Positions 1-10,104 are shown, numbered from the stretch's first letter. The stretch is 35,458 nt of DNA from an uncultured Actinomycetes bacterium (GCA_903867285.1 CAIPQX010000167.1:1-35458), one strand, 5' to 3'. A program made the numbers and translations. Notes: a model not told the origin generated them from the sequence alone.

Positions 1-75
1 ACCGGTGAGATCCTCTGAGGTAAAGGTCGAAACAAAACGTTGATTTGCGCCGATAATGTCTTCAAATCTATCCAT
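1..75 (-). CDS. N-terminus of a probable beta-carbonic anhydrase (partial, runs off the window)
   Basis: Minus-strand ATG at 75 gives MDRFEDIIGANQRFVSTFTSEDLTG, resembling the N-terminus of actinobacterial beta-CAs; GAAGGG SD-like sequence upstream; starts just after the EamA gene stop. Confidence 0.5.
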   Translation of the reverse strand, partial: MDRFEDIIGANQRFVSTFTSEDLTG

Positions 76-78
76 TTC

Positions 79-1011
79 TCACCCTTCGACAATTCCACCT
101 TCGGGAATCTTTTCATTTGCAATAAAGATTCCAACAAGCACCACCGCGGCACCGATGAGTTGAATAGTAGTGAAAGTTTCCCTCAAAAGTACCCACCCGA
201 AGACACCGGCGAGCACCGGCTCTAACATTCCTATAATGCTGGCGACTTGTGGGGAGAGCGCATTAATTCCAGCCAAGGTAAAGAGATAAGGAAGGACGGT
301 TCCGATCAAGATTACAAATGTAAGCAGCAGCCAACCTGGCAAGTGATCTCCTGAGAAATGGCCATTGAGATTTACCCGCTCTTTAAAGATATGAAATGGA
401 AAGGACCACCAGGGTTGAACGATTACATACAGCACTGTGGTAATTCCAAAACCCCAGACCAACATGGTGTCAGTACTACGGGTCCTTCCGAGCTTACGAC
501 CCAATAAAAAGTAGGCCGCCAGACTCAGTGCGTCAAAGAAGGAGGAGATGACGCCTAAGCCGTTGAGCGTTAAACCGTTCCACACTTCGCCAACCAAGAT
601 CAGACCGATAAAGGCGGCAACTAGACCGAGCCACATAGAGTTTGCGATCTTGGTCTTCTTGACGAAGCGCAGATAGAGGACGATCCAGATTGGTGCGGTG
701 AATTCAATAATTAAAGCGATGGAGACATGCAGCTTTAGGATTGAGAAGAAATAGAAGGATTGAACCGCTGCTATCCCGATCACTCCGAAGAGTATTAAGA
801 GGGGGAGTTCCCCGGGAGCGGGCCGTAACAGGTGGAGCCGCCCTTTCGCACCCAAATAGATAAGTAAAGCGAGCAGGGAGCCAGTGGTTCTGATTTCAGT
901 GAGTCGCCATGGAGAGAGGCCAGCCTCCATCACCCACTTGGAGACGATTCCGTTGATCGAATAGAGGAGCGCCGCACTAACGAGAAGAAGATAAGCACGG
1001 CGATTACTCAT
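79..1011 (-). CDS. EamA/DMT-family transporter
   Basis: 310 aa, about 10 hydrophobic segments, EamA-like repeats; TAAGTT-N6-ATG upstream. Confidence 0.85.
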   Translation of the reverse strand: MSNRRAYLLLVSAALLYSINGIVSKWVMEAGLSPWRLTEIRTTGSLLALLIYLGAKGRLHLLRPAPGELPLLILFGVIGIAAVQSFYFFSILKLHVSIALIIEFTAPIWIVLYLRFVKKTKIANSMWLGLVAAFIGLILVGEVWNGLTLNGLGVISSFFDALSLAAYFLLGRKLGRTRSTDTMLVWGFGITTVLYVIVQPWWSFPFHIFKERVNLNGHFSGDHLPGWLLLTFVILIGTVLPYLFTLAGINALSPQVASIIGMLEPVLAGVFGWVLLRETFTTIQLIGAAVVLVGIFIANEKIPEGGIVEG

Positions 1012-1085
1012 TAGCCAAACTTATCGGCTCACCGCCACACCCAGCGCCACAGTTGAATATCGGCGGGTGCGATAGGGTTTTGACC

Positions 1086-1664
1086 GTGCTACTTAGTGAT
1101 CGCGATATCGCCGCAGAAGTCTCCGCTGGACGGGTAAAAGTTGAGCCCTTTAGCGAGGGAATGATCCAGCCATCGAGCGTGGATGTCCGCCTCGATCGCT
1201 TCTTTCGGGTCTTCGAGAACCATAAATATTCAGTCATAGACCCATCTATTGAACAGTCAGAGCTCACTCGCGAGGTCGCGGTTGCTCCAGATGAGCACTT
1301 CATCTTGCATCCCGGTGAATTCGTTCTAGCCAGCACCTACGAGGTTATAACCCTCCCCGACGATATCGCCGGGCGCCTTGAAGGAAAATCTTCACTGGGT
1401 CGACTGGGGCTGCTGACCCACTCCACCGCCGGATTTATTGATCCGGGCTTCTCCGGTCACATCACGCTGGAACTCTCCAACGTGGCGAACCTTCCCGTGA
1501 AACTCTTTCCTGGAATGAAGATCGGGCAGCTTTGTCTCATCAAACTCACATCTCCCGCTGAGCATCCATATGGTTCAGCGCTCTACGGTTCTAGATACCA
1601 AGGCCAGCGCGGCCCAACGCCAAGTAAATCGTGGTTAAACTTTCATCAAACTAAGATTCAGTAA
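1086..1664 (+). CDS. dcd: dCTP deaminase
   Basis: MLLSDRDI start (GTG at 1086) preferred over the ORF-track start at 1053; motifs [37 protein letters not shown]. Confidence 0.92.
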   Translation: MLLSDRDIAAEVSAGRVKVEPFSEGMIQPSSVDVRLDRFFRVFENHKYSVIDPSIEQSELTREVAVAPDEHFILHPGEFVLASTYEVITLPDDIAGRLEGKSSLGRLGLLTHSTAGFIDPGFSGHITLELSNVANLPVKLFPGMKIGQLCLIKLTSPAEHPYGSALYGSRYQGQRGPTPSKSWLNFHQTKIQ

Positions 1665-1698
1665 CGCAACTGGTTAATTACGCACTAAGGAGTAGCTC

Positions 1699-2253
1699 AT
1701 GAAAACTATCGTTCTTGTAGTTGCAATTATTCTTATTCTCGCTCTCTATGCGATTATGTCTCGCAACCGCTTGGTGCGCGCCAACATTTCAGTGGACGAA
1801 GCCTTTGCGCAGATCGACACCCAGCTCAAGCGCCGCTCTGACCTAATCCCAAACTTGGTCGAGACGGTTAAAGGGTATGCATCGCATGAGTCCACTACCT
1901 TCGAAGCGGTCGTCGCCGCTCGCGCAAAGGCAACGACGGCTACGACCGTTGCCGACGTTGCTGCAGCAGATGGTGCGTTGACGCAGGCACTTCGTGGCTT
2001 ACTTGCTGTTACCGAGAATTACCCAGACCTGAAGGCATCTACCAACTTCCTAGCCCTACAGGAAGAGTTGTCCTCTACCGAGAATAAAGTCTCCTTTGCC
2101 CGCCAGTTCTATAACGACAGCGTGCGCACTCTGAACTCTGCTATCAAGACATTTCCTAGCAGCCTCTTCGTAAAATCCGCTGGCGTTACGGCTCGTCCAT
2201 TTTATGAAGTTGATGACCCACAAGATCGCAAGGCGCCGCAGGTCAAGTTCTAA
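1699..2253 (+). CDS. LemA family protein
   Basis: N-terminal TM then AFAQIDTQLKRRSDLIPNLVETVKGYASHE; SD AAGGAG upstream. Confidence 0.9.
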   Translation: MKTIVLVVAIILILALYAIMSRNRLVRANISVDEAFAQIDTQLKRRSDLIPNLVETVKGYASHESTTFEAVVAARAKATTATTVADVAAADGALTQALRGLLAVTENYPDLKASTNFLALQEELSSTENKVSFARQFYNDSVRTLNSAIKTFPSSLFVKSAGVTARPFYEVDDPQDRKAPQVKF

Positions 2254-2255
2254 CT

Positions 2256-3158
2256 ATGGATTTTAGAAAACTTCAAGCAGCTAACAAATTAAAGACGACC
2301 GAGCTTCTCTTCGGCATGGCCTTGCTCGTAGGAGTCGTTATTTGGGCGTTAATGACCTACTTCGGTAAGACCGGGGTAGGGGTTGTTCCCTTTGCCGTGG
2401 GAATTGCGCTGCTTTCGGTCTGGGGTTCTTATTGGACTTCTGACAAAATTGTGCTCACGATGACTGGGGCGAAGATCGTCTCCGAGGCTGATAATAAGCA
2501 ACTTTATGACTTGGTTACAGAGGTCTGTATCGCCGCCGGGTTGCCGGTACCAAAGATTGCCATTGTTGAAGATAACGCCCCGAATGCCTTTGCGACTGGG
2601 CGCAATCAAGATCACGCGGTGATTGCCTTCACTACTGGAATTTTACGTGTGATGGATCGTGAGGAGCTCCAAGGAGTAACAGCGCACGAGATGGCGCATG
2701 TAGCTAATCGCGACACCTTAGTTTCTGCTATTGCTGCAACGACCGCAGGAGCGCTCGCACTATTGAGTGACTTCATGCTGCGCATGATGATCTTTGGTGG
2801 CGGAAACCGTCGCGACAATAACAACAATGACCAAAACCCGCTGGCATTGATTGCTTCACTCGTGGTTCTCATCCTTGCTCCTCTGGCTGCGCTCTTGTTA
2901 CGCTTGGCAATCTCTCGGAAGCGAGAAGCGCTAGCTGATGTCACCGCGGTGGCATTTACTCGAAACCCAACGGGCTTGCGGCGCGCGCTCGAGGTCTTGG
3001 CAGCCGATAGCACCGTCGTTCATCAAAAATCTACGGCGGTTGCACATATCTGGATCGAATCCCCTCTCGACGACAGTAAGACTTCAAAACTCTTCTCGAC
3101 TCACCCACCATTGGCTACGAGAATCGCAACTCTTAAAGCGATGGAGGGAAATGCATAG
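2256..3158 (+). CDS. htpX: M48 family metalloprotease HtpX
   Basis: HEMAH zinc motif (TAHEMAHVANRD), TM segments, SRKREALADVTAV; follows LemA as often observed. Confidence 0.9.
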   Translation: MDFRKLQAANKLKTTELLFGMALLVGVVIWALMTYFGKTGVGVVPFAVGIALLSVWGSYWTSDKIVLTMTGAKIVSEADNKQLYDLVTEVCIAAGLPVPKIAIVEDNAPNAFATGRNQDHAVIAFTTGILRVMDREELQGVTAHEMAHVANRDTLVSAIAATTAGALALLSDFMLRMMIFGGGNRRDNNNNDQNPLALIASLVVLILAPLAALLLRLAISRKREALADVTAVAFTRNPTGLRRALEVLAADSTVVHQKSTAVAHIWIESPLDDSKTSKLFSTHPPLATRIATLKAMEGNA

Positions 3159-3928
3159 TGAAGAAGTTTGTATCTTTTTTCGCACTCGTTTCGCTCATCA
3201 TTGTCGCGACCCCAAGTTATGGAGCGAGTACCCCACCACTGACGGGTTACGCAGCTAAGGCGGGTGGAACCGTTCTCAACGTTCCGATTCCCGCAGAGTT
3301 ATTAACCATCCCACTCACTGATTCCAACGGAAAGAACTTCACCCTGGCCTCACTTAAGGGTAAAACTGTTGTATTGACCGACTTTCTGACTCTATGTAAT
3401 GAGATCTGCCCTATGACGAGCATCAATATGCGCGAAATCGGAGATGCTATTTCGCAGGCCAAACTCACTGGGTCGATGATGAGTTTAGAACTTACAGTAG
3501 ATCCAAAGCGCGATACTCCAACGCGCCTTAAGAGTTATCAAGCGCTCTTCAATGATCCGAGTTGGACATTGGCGACTGGATCAGTAAAAGGTGTAAACAC
3601 TTTGTGGTCATGGTTTGGTGCCTATACACAAGTAGTGCCTGCTGAAAAAGGCGTTATTGATTGGATGACAGGAAAGCAGATCACCTATGACGTCAATCAT
3701 GCTGATGTAATCGTCATTATCGGTCCAGACCTACACTGGCGTTGGCTCGATTTGGGATCACCAGCCGTGACCAATCCCAAGGCTAAAAATATCGTGCCGT
3801 CAAAGTTGTATACCTACCTTTCCAGTAACGGCAAGAGCAATTTGGTAAAGCCCGAGCAGCCGTTCTGGTCAACGACCGCTGTTTACGGTGCACTCAATGA
3901 GATTTTCAAAATTAAGATCGGAAAGTAA
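3158..3928 (+). CDS. SCO1/SenC-type copper chaperone/thioredoxin-fold protein
   Basis: Signal peptide, CNEICP (CxxxCP) motif, downstream conserved His (VNHADV). Confidence 0.8.
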   Translation: MKKFVSFFALVSLIIVATPSYGASTPPLTGYAAKAGGTVLNVPIPAELLTIPLTDSNGKNFTLASLKGKTVVLTDFLTLCNEICPMTSINMREIGDAISQAKLTGSMMSLELTVDPKRDTPTRLKSYQALFNDPSWTLATGSVKGVNTLWSWFGAYTQVVPAEKGVIDWMTGKQITYDVNHADVIVIIGPDLHWRWLDLGSPAVTNPKAKNIVPSKLYTYLSSNGKSNLVKPEQPFWSTTAVYGALNEIFKIKIGK

Positions 3929-4302
3929 TGAAGCGAATCGCTATAGGTCTAATGACCATCTCGCTCCTAATTACTGGGATTTCGACTGCTTCCGCTCACA
4001 CCGTTTTAATATCTTCAAATCCGAGCAAGGGTTCTACCGTTAAGGCGCTACCTGCCAAAATATTATTAAAATTCGCCGAACCACTTCTTACCCTCGGGAA
4101 GCGAGCCATCAATAAAGTAGTGGTGACCGATCCAGATAATTTCTTGGTTAGCACCGGGGTTAATTATGTAAAAGGGGCTACCCTCAGCGCACCACTTGTT
4201 ACCGCGACTCCTATAACAGGAATTTATAAAGTCAGTTATCGAGTCTCGGCACAGGATGGCCACATTGTGACCGGATCATTTACCTTTAAGCTTCAGAATT
4301 AA
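3928..4302 (+). CDS. CopC-domain copper resistance protein
   Basis: Signal peptide ending ASAHTVLISSNPSKGSTVKALPAKILLKFAEPL and SYRVSAQDGHIVTGSFTFKL, characteristic of CopC. Confidence 0.85.
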   Translation: MKRIAIGLMTISLLITGISTASAHTVLISSNPSKGSTVKALPAKILLKFAEPLLTLGKRAINKVVVTDPDNFLVSTGVNYVKGATLSAPLVTATPITGIYKVSYRVSAQDGHIVTGSFTFKLQN

Positions 4303-5761
4303 TTGGGAAGTGCAAGGTAAAGGTTGACCCCTTACCTATCTCTGATTCGACGCTCACAGAGCCACCATGTGCTTTCATAACCGCGTCAACAATAGATAGC
4401 CCCAATCCACTACCTTCGCCCGCGTGGCGCGCACGTGATGGATCGACGCGGAAGAATCGTTCGAAGATGCGCTCTTGATCACTCTCGGAGAGCCCCGGCC
4501 CGGAATCTTCTACCGCAACGGTGGTTTCGAGATCGCTTGTGGCGGCAGATACTTTTATTGAAGTACCGCTGGGCGTGTGGGTGCGAGCATTTGCAAGCAA
4601 ATTACCTAAGGCTTGATGGATCCTCTTGTTGTCACCAAGAACATAGAGATCGGCAGGAACCTCGAGAGCGATTGGGTGATCTGGGCCGGCTGCAAGAGCA
4701 GATGCAACACTCTCTTTAATTAAGTGGGTGAGATCTACGGGTTCGAGAGAGTGTGGTCTCGCCTCATCCATGCGGGCAAGCAGGAGGAGATCTTCAACAA
4801 GTGATCCCATGCGGATCGACTCCTTCTCGATTCTTCCAACCAACTCCTTGGTCTTCTCTGTCCCGGATACCGCGCCCTGGCGATGAAGTTCTGCAAATCC
4901 GCGAATTGCGGTAAGAGGTGTGCGAAGTTCGTGAGATGCATCCGCGACGAAGCGACGTAACTTAGATTCGGAAGCATTCTTCTGCTCGAAAGACTCTTCA
5001 ATTCTGCCCAACATTGTGTTGAGCGATTTAGTGAGACGTCCGATTTCTGTCTTCGATTGCATTTCGGGAAGACGAGCGGAGAGATCACCGTCGGCGATAG
5101 CTGCAGCGATTACTTCTACTTCGAGAAGCGGTTTAAGACTAAGTGTGATCAACCAGCGTGAGATCAAGCCGATTAAGAAGAGAACCGCCAGACTGATTAA
5201 AAGGAACAACAAACTTAACTCGTGGAGCGTTCTCTCTACGCTATTTAAAGAGACGGAAATTACAACCGAGCCCAGGTTAGAAGGTAGTACGAATGCAACC
5301 GCACGCGTAGAGGTTTGTGGATTTTCAGTGTGAACGGTGAACGCTTTACCCTTTGTAGCTGCAACTTGTACCAGCGTCATTCCGCTAAAAGTTGCGGGAG
5401 AACCCCCTGAGGATATATCTCCACCGACTTCTCCCAATACAACACCACTCGCATCTAAAAGGGTGAGTGAGGTAGCGCTTGGAACTCCACGTAATGGGCT
5501 AACAGCACGGAAAGGTGAGGTTGTTGAACCGTTTGTGCCATCATCATTGGATGGCGCAATTCCAGCTCGAACCAATCGAGTGATTGATCCATCCGCCACA
5601 CTGGTGAGTTGTGAGTCGACCTGTCGAATTAAGAATCCCCGAAGTTCGGCATTGGCTGCAAAGTCAGAGGCAGCGATTCCAATTGCAGCGACCACAACGG
5701 TCGCAAGCAACAAGCGGTTGCGCAGACTCCAGTGCCTAAATGCGGGAACTTTCTTCTTCAT
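4286..5761 (-). CDS. Sensor histidine kinase (HAMP, HisKA, HATPase_c)
   Basis: FVADASHELRTPLTAIRG H-box, HAMP-like segment, DSGPGLS and GSGLGLSIV motifs. Confidence 0.93.
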   Translation of the reverse strand: MKKKVPAFRHWSLRNRLLLATVVVAAIGIAASDFAANAELRGFLIRQVDSQLTSVADGSITRLVRAGIAPSNDDGTNGSTTSPFRAVSPLRGVPSATSLTLLDASGVVLGEVGGDISSGGSPATFSGMTLVQVAATKGKAFTVHTENPQTSTRAVAFVLPSNLGSVVISVSLNSVERTLHELSLLFLLISLAVLFLIGLISRWLITLSLKPLLEVEVIAAAIADGDLSARLPEMQSKTEIGRLTKSLNTMLGRIEESFEQKNASESKLRRFVADASHELRTPLTAIRGFAELHRQGAVSGTEKTKELVGRIEKESIRMGSLVEDLLLLARMDEARPHSLEPVDLTHLIKESVASALAAGPDHPIALEVPADLYVLGDNKRIHQALGNLLANARTHTPSGTSIKVSAATSDLETTVAVEDSGPGLSESDQERIFERFFRVDPSRARHAGEGSGLGLSIVDAVMKAHGGSVSVESEIGKGSTFTLHFPINSEA

Positions 5762-5773
5762 TGAAGAATTATC

Positions 5774-6517
5774 TTAGTTTCCGGCGGGAATACGCATTCG
5801 GTAGCCGACGCCACGCACAGTATGAATAAGAGCAGGCTCATATATATCGATCTTTTTACGAAGGTATGAAACGTATGTTTCAACGATTCCAGCATCTCCG
5901 CGGAAGTCGTACTGCCAAACATGATCCAGGATCTGAGACTTGCTCACAACGCGATCAGCGTTAATCATTAAATAGCGCAAGAGCAGAAACTCGGTGGGAG
6001 AGAGGTCAATCAGGTGCCCAGCGCGGCGAACTTCGTGAGTTGCCTCGTCGAGCTCTAAATCTGCAAAGCGAACTTTCTCTTCATCGACAGATGCCTCAAC
6101 AGCGCCGATACGGCGCAACAGCGCACGCAGGCGAGCTACCAGCTCTTCGAGTGAGAAAGGTTTGGTTACATAGTCATCTCCACCGATAGTCAGCCCGGCG
6201 ATCTTGTCATCGACTGTATCTTTTGCGGTCAGGAAGAGGACGCCGACGCTATGACCTTCGGAGCGGAGTTGACGACAGACTTCAAAACCATCTTGGTCTG
6301 GCAGCATCACATCAAGGATGAGGGCATGAGGTTTGAATTCTTCGGCGATAGTCAAAGCTTGTGATCCAGTAGCTGCGGTGCGGACATCAAAGCCCACGAA
6401 GCGAAGACTGGTCGCAATAAGTTCACTGATGGAACTCTCATCATCAACAACGAGAATTCTCTGCAAATTGCTGTTCTGGGTATCTGCCACGGTAACTCTC
6501 TCTTTTAGTGCGGTCAT
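5774..6517 (-). CDS. OmpR-family response regulator
   Basis: Receiver domain (VDDE, LDVMLPDQDG, KPFSLEELVARLRALLRR) plus winged-helix DNA-binding domain; start at MTALKER (6517) has SD GGAGGA 7 nt upstream; ORF track starts at 6532. Confidence 0.92.
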   Translation of the reverse strand: MTALKERVTVADTQNSNLQRILVVDDESSISELIATSLRFVGFDVRTAATGSQALTIAEEFKPHALILDVMLPDQDGFEVCRQLRSEGHSVGVLFLTAKDTVDDKIAGLTIGGDDYVTKPFSLEELVARLRALLRRIGAVEASVDEEKVRFADLELDEATHEVRRAGHLIDLSPTEFLLLRYLMINADRVVSKSQILDHVWQYDFRGDAGIVETYVSYLRKKIDIYEPALIHTVRGVGYRMRIPAGN

Positions 6518-6675
6518 TTCTTGATCCTCCACGGATGCGCTTCTCGTCCCCCAATGAGGGGCATGGAAGAGAGGATTCTCCTTTTGGCTGGGGATTTCCT
6601 GAGAAATAGCCGTAGTTTTCCACAGGGTTTATCCACGGTGTGGAGAATTACAGCCGTGTAATTAAGAGGGTTAAA

Positions 6676-6933
6676 TCAACGCCATTTGGTCGCCAGGGTG
6701 AAGCCCCCAGCTATAAATCCAAAGCCAATGACCATATTCCAAGCGCCAAGATGCGGGATTGGGTAGGTGGTGTTGCTGACGTAGTAAATGACAATCCAGA
6801 CTAGACCGGCGAGAAAGCCAGCGAGCATCAGGGGAGCGAGCCATTTTGGGCTCTCCGTTGGAAGTGGAGCCTTCTGGGCTACCTCATCCGGAATGTAGAC
6901 CGGATCCTTCTTGCGACTGCGCGATTTAGGCAT
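6676..6933 (-). CDS. crgA: Cell division protein CrgA
   Basis: 85 aa MPKSRSRKKDPVYIPDE... with two TMs; TACCTT-N6-ATG at 6933; adjacent to trpG/pknB. Confidence 0.88.
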   Translation of the reverse strand: MPKSRSRKKDPVYIPDEVAQKAPLPTESPKWLAPLMLAGFLAGLVWIVIYYVSNTTYPIPHLGAWNMVIGFGFIAGGFTLATKWR

Positions 6934-6993
6934 GAGTAAAAGGTACACCAATATTAAAAATGTCACGATCATTCCAGTCGGTAGCCTTACCCC

Positions 6994-7620
6994 ATGACCA
7001 GAATCCTCGTCGTCGATAATTACGACTCCTTTGTCTATAACTTGGTCCAATATTTAGGCCAATTAGGCGCAGATGTAACTGTGCGCCGGAACGATGAGGT
7101 CGATTTCTCTACCGTGGAAAGCTTCGATGGAATATTGATATCCCCGGGTCCGGGAACTCCAGAGGCAGCGGGGCAGAGCATCGAGCTCGTTAAGTACGCC
7201 GCCGCCAAGAGCATTCCACTTCTGGGAGTCTGTTTAGGACATCAGGCTATTGGCGTTGCATTTGGAGCCACAGTTTCCCGCGCTCCCGAGCTGTTGCATG
7301 GGAAGACTTCAATTGTGCACCATACAAATACAGGTTTGCTGATAGATCTTCCATCACCCTTTATTGCGACGCGCTATCACTCTCTTGCTATCGAACCCGC
7401 AACACTTCCCGTTGAATTAGAAGTTACAGGGAAGACAGATTCCGGAGTCGTGATGTCGATTGAACATAAGACCCTTCCAATATCTGGAGTGCAATTCCAT
7501 CCCGAATCAGTGCTAACAGAACATGGCCACCAAATGCTCGGCAACTGGTTAGAACGTTGCGGTGATATTGGCGCTCGCGCTCGCTCCGAAGGACTCTCAC
7601 CGGTAGTAAATAGAGTTTGA
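6994..7620 (+). CDS. trpG: Glutamine amidotransferase, anthranilate/aminodeoxychorismate synthase component II
   Basis: ILVVDNYDSFVYNLVQYL, ISPGPGTP, GVCLGHQAI, GVQFHPESVLTEHG; TAGCCT-N6-ATG. Confidence 0.9.
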   Translation: MTRILVVDNYDSFVYNLVQYLGQLGADVTVRRNDEVDFSTVESFDGILISPGPGTPEAAGQSIELVKYAAAKSIPLLGVCLGHQAIGVAFGATVSRAPELLHGKTSIVHHTNTGLLIDLPSPFIATRYHSLAIEPATLPVELEVTGKTDSGVVMSIEHKTLPISGVQFHPESVLTEHGHQMLGNWLERCGDIGARARSEGLSPVVNRV

Positions 7621-7631
7621 ACTCAAGCGCA

Positions 7632-9185
7632 TTAATTAGTCGGTTGCGTGTTAACCGTGATCGTTACCGTGGAACCAATATTTTGCGTCGTTCCTGCGCT
7701 AGGCGCCTGCGCCAAAATAATTTGAGTGGCTTGAGTTGAATCGTATGCAGTTGCGGTGCGCACCAAGAATCCCGCTTGCGTGAGAGTTGTAATTGCCTGC
7801 ACTTCACTCAATCCAACTAATTCTGGTACCTGTAAACTTCCGCTCGCGATTTGCAATACGACTCCCGCACCGGCGGGCAAGATACTTCCGGGAGATGGAT
7901 TCACTGCGAGTACAGTTCCGGGAGCTTGATTCGAATCAGTCGGGATCGTTTGCGCGACAAGTAAGCCGGCAGAGGTGAGCGCGCTGCGCGCATCTGCAAG
8001 AGATAGACCCACTAAGTTAATCGGAATAGCGGTATTTCCAGCGCCGCTAGATTCGGTCAAGGTAATGCTGCTGCCTGGGATCACCTTCGCATCGGCTAAT
8101 GGAAGTTGACTTGATATGCGGCCTTTTGGAATCGATGATGACGGTCCATCTTGAATATTTATGGTGAAGTTCGGCAATAAGGCTCGTGCCTGTGCCTCGG
8201 TGAGGCCAACGACATTTGGAACCTGCAGGCTAGGGACGCTTGGATTTTTAACCTGGGTATAAAGAGTGGATCCAGCAATAAGTGCAACAGCGACTGCCAC
8301 CCCACCGAGTAAGAAGAAGCGGCGCTTGGATTTGGTGCGTCGAATCTTTGTTGTTACCTGTTCCCCGCGCATGGCACGCCGCAGATCCTCCAGCATCGCT
8401 CCCGCATCTTGATAGCGATCATTGGGATCTTTATGAAGAGCGACCTGGATAATTGTCTCGAGATTGGGGTCGATATCAGGGTTGATATCAGAAGGCGCCG
8501 GTAGTGGAGCCGAAACATGTTGGAAAGCAATGGATACTGGTGTATCACCAATAAAAGGTGGTCTTCCAACTAACAATTCATACATCAAGCAGCCAACTGA
8601 GTAGATATCACTTCGCGCATCGGCATATTCGCCCGTGGCTTGCTCTGGAGATAGATACTGTGCCGTACCAACAACATTCCAAGTATTTGTCATCGTCGCA
8701 CCGACATCGTCTAGCGCGCGGGCGATACCGAAGTCCATCACCTTCACCTTGCCAGAGTCGGTGATCATAATGTTTCCCGGCTTTATATCTCTATGGATAA
8801 TTCCCTGCGTGTGTGAATACTCGAGTGCCTCGAGTATTTCAGCGACGATCTCCACCGCTTCATCTTGTGAGATCTCTGCATCCGATTGCAGAACTTGACG
8901 CAAGGTATGTCCCTTCACAAGCTCCATCACAATATATGAATTCGAACCATCCTCTCCAGAGTCAAAAACGGAAACGATGCCCGGATTATTCAACCCCCCC
9001 GCCGCCAGCGCCTCTTTCTTAAAACGAGCAACGAATGCGGGATCGCGTGCTAAATCGCTGCGCAAGATCTTGACTGCAACCTTACGGTGTAGGCGCAGAT
9101 CTTCTGCAATGTAGACATCGGCCATTCCACCGGTTCCAATCATGGCTCCGATTTCGTAGCGACTGTTGAATATCTTCTGGTTCAT
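7632..9185 (-). CDS. pknB: PASTA-domain serine/threonine protein kinase (PknB-like)
   Basis: Kinase motifs GTGGMADVY, HRDIKPGNIM, DFGIA, SPEQA; one TM; three extracellular PASTA repeats. Confidence 0.93.
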   Translation of the reverse strand: MNQKIFNSRYEIGAMIGTGGMADVYIAEDLRLHRKVAVKILRSDLARDPAFVARFKKEALAAGGLNNPGIVSVFDSGEDGSNSYIVMELVKGHTLRQVLQSDAEISQDEAVEIVAEILEALEYSHTQGIIHRDIKPGNIMITDSGKVKVMDFGIARALDDVGATMTNTWNVVGTAQYLSPEQATGEYADARSDIYSVGCLMYELLVGRPPFIGDTPVSIAFQHVSAPLPAPSDINPDIDPNLETIIQVALHKDPNDRYQDAGAMLEDLRRAMRGEQVTTKIRRTKSKRRFFLLGGVAVAVALIAGSTLYTQVKNPSVPSLQVPNVVGLTEAQARALLPNFTINIQDGPSSSIPKGRISSQLPLADAKVIPGSSITLTESSGAGNTAIPINLVGLSLADARSALTSAGLLVAQTIPTDSNQAPGTVLAVNPSPGSILPAGAGVVLQIASGSLQVPELVGLSEVQAITTLTQAGFLVRTATAYDSTQATQIILAQAPSAGTTQNIGSTVTITVNTQPTN

Positions 9186-9958
9186 GCGCGGGCCGCCCCA
9201 AGTAATTCAATTGATGGCTCTACTTCAGTTTCCACGATCTCAACCCAGAGAATCGTCACATTATCTGGCGCGCCTTTTTCGAGAACCGCGGCTATTAATT
9301 GATTAACTACTTCAGCGGGGTCGGAGTTCTTAATGACATTAATAATCTCAAGATCAGAGAGGACAGAGCTGAGGCCATCGCTACAAAGTAGAAAATTGTC
9401 TCCCAATTTTGCCTCAAAGAGGTTGAGAATTGGGTCGATCCCAGAGTCGCCAATTAAAGCTTGAGTGAGCAGCGATCTTTGGGGATGGTTAATAACTTCA
9501 TCGGCGGTCAAGCGGCCTTGGTCTAACAACTCCTGCATAACCGTGTGGTCGTAACTCAGCTGAATTAACTTCTTCCCGTTCCACTGGTAGCAACGTGAGT
9601 CACCAATATGAAGGAGTTCAACGCGATCTCCGTTGAGGTGAAGCGCGGTAAGGGTTGTGCCCATGCCCTGCAAGCTACGATCGTTATTGGCCACCTCTGC
9701 AATCTCATGATCGATAGAGAAGGAGATATTGAGGAGCAGATCTTCGCGTGATTCTGAATCCAAGTTCGCGTCATTGAGTACTTCACTTAACTCTTTAACG
9801 GAGGTAATCGCAATTTTGGAGGCAACTTCTCCTCCGGCGTGGCCGCCCATCCCATCAGCCACTGCCACCAGCCTCGCAGAGACCAGGGCCGAATCCTCAT
9901 TGCCATCTCTTACAAGGCCGAGCTCGCTGCGCGCGATAACCTTAAAAGAGCGATTCAT
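9182..9958 (-). CDS. PP2C-family serine/threonine phosphatase (PstP-like, no C-terminal TM)
   Basis: RDGNEDS, VADGMGGHAGGEVAS, GDSRCY, CSDGLS, DNVTILWV; ATGA overlap with pknB; TAGGCT-N6-ATG. Confidence 0.92.
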   Translation of the reverse strand: MNRSFKVIARSELGLVRDGNEDSALVSARLVAVADGMGGHAGGEVASKIAITSVKELSEVLNDANLDSESREDLLLNISFSIDHEIAEVANNDRSLQGMGTTLTALHLNGDRVELLHIGDSRCYQWNGKKLIQLSYDHTVMQELLDQGRLTADEVINHPQRSLLTQALIGDSGIDPILNLFEAKLGDNFLLCSDGLSSVLSDLEIINVIKNSDPAEVVNQLIAAVLEKGAPDNVTILWVEIVETEVEPSIELLGAARA

Positions 9959-9994
9959 AGATTTAGCCTAACGGTGCTAACCTCTTATGAGTAA

Positions 9995-10077
9995 GCCCGA
10001 GTGGCGGAACGGCAGACGCGCACGATTCAGGTTCGTGTACTCGTAAGGGTGTAGGGGTTCAAATCCCCTCTCGGGCA
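9995..10077 (+). tRNA. tRNA-Leu (anticodon CAG)
   Basis: Acceptor GCCCGAG/CTCGGGC, anticodon stem-loop CACGA-TTCAGGT-TCGTG, long variable arm, GGTTCAAAT T-loop; CCA not encoded. Confidence 0.95.
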
Positions 10078-10104
10078 CTCTTCTCACTTAGATAGAGTTC
10101 GCCA

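Noticed and set aside
1004-1336. 110-aa minus-strand ORF antisense to dcd
   Set aside because: Low-complexity Ser/Arg-rich composition and no recognisable domain; dcd on the plus strand is well supported. Same reasoning applies to other antisense ORFs within sdhA, htpX, pknB, serS and pepP.
6548-6562. CCCC-AATGA-GGGG hairpin as a terminator upstream of the response regulator
   Set aside because: Only a 4-5 bp stem with no U tract; too weak.
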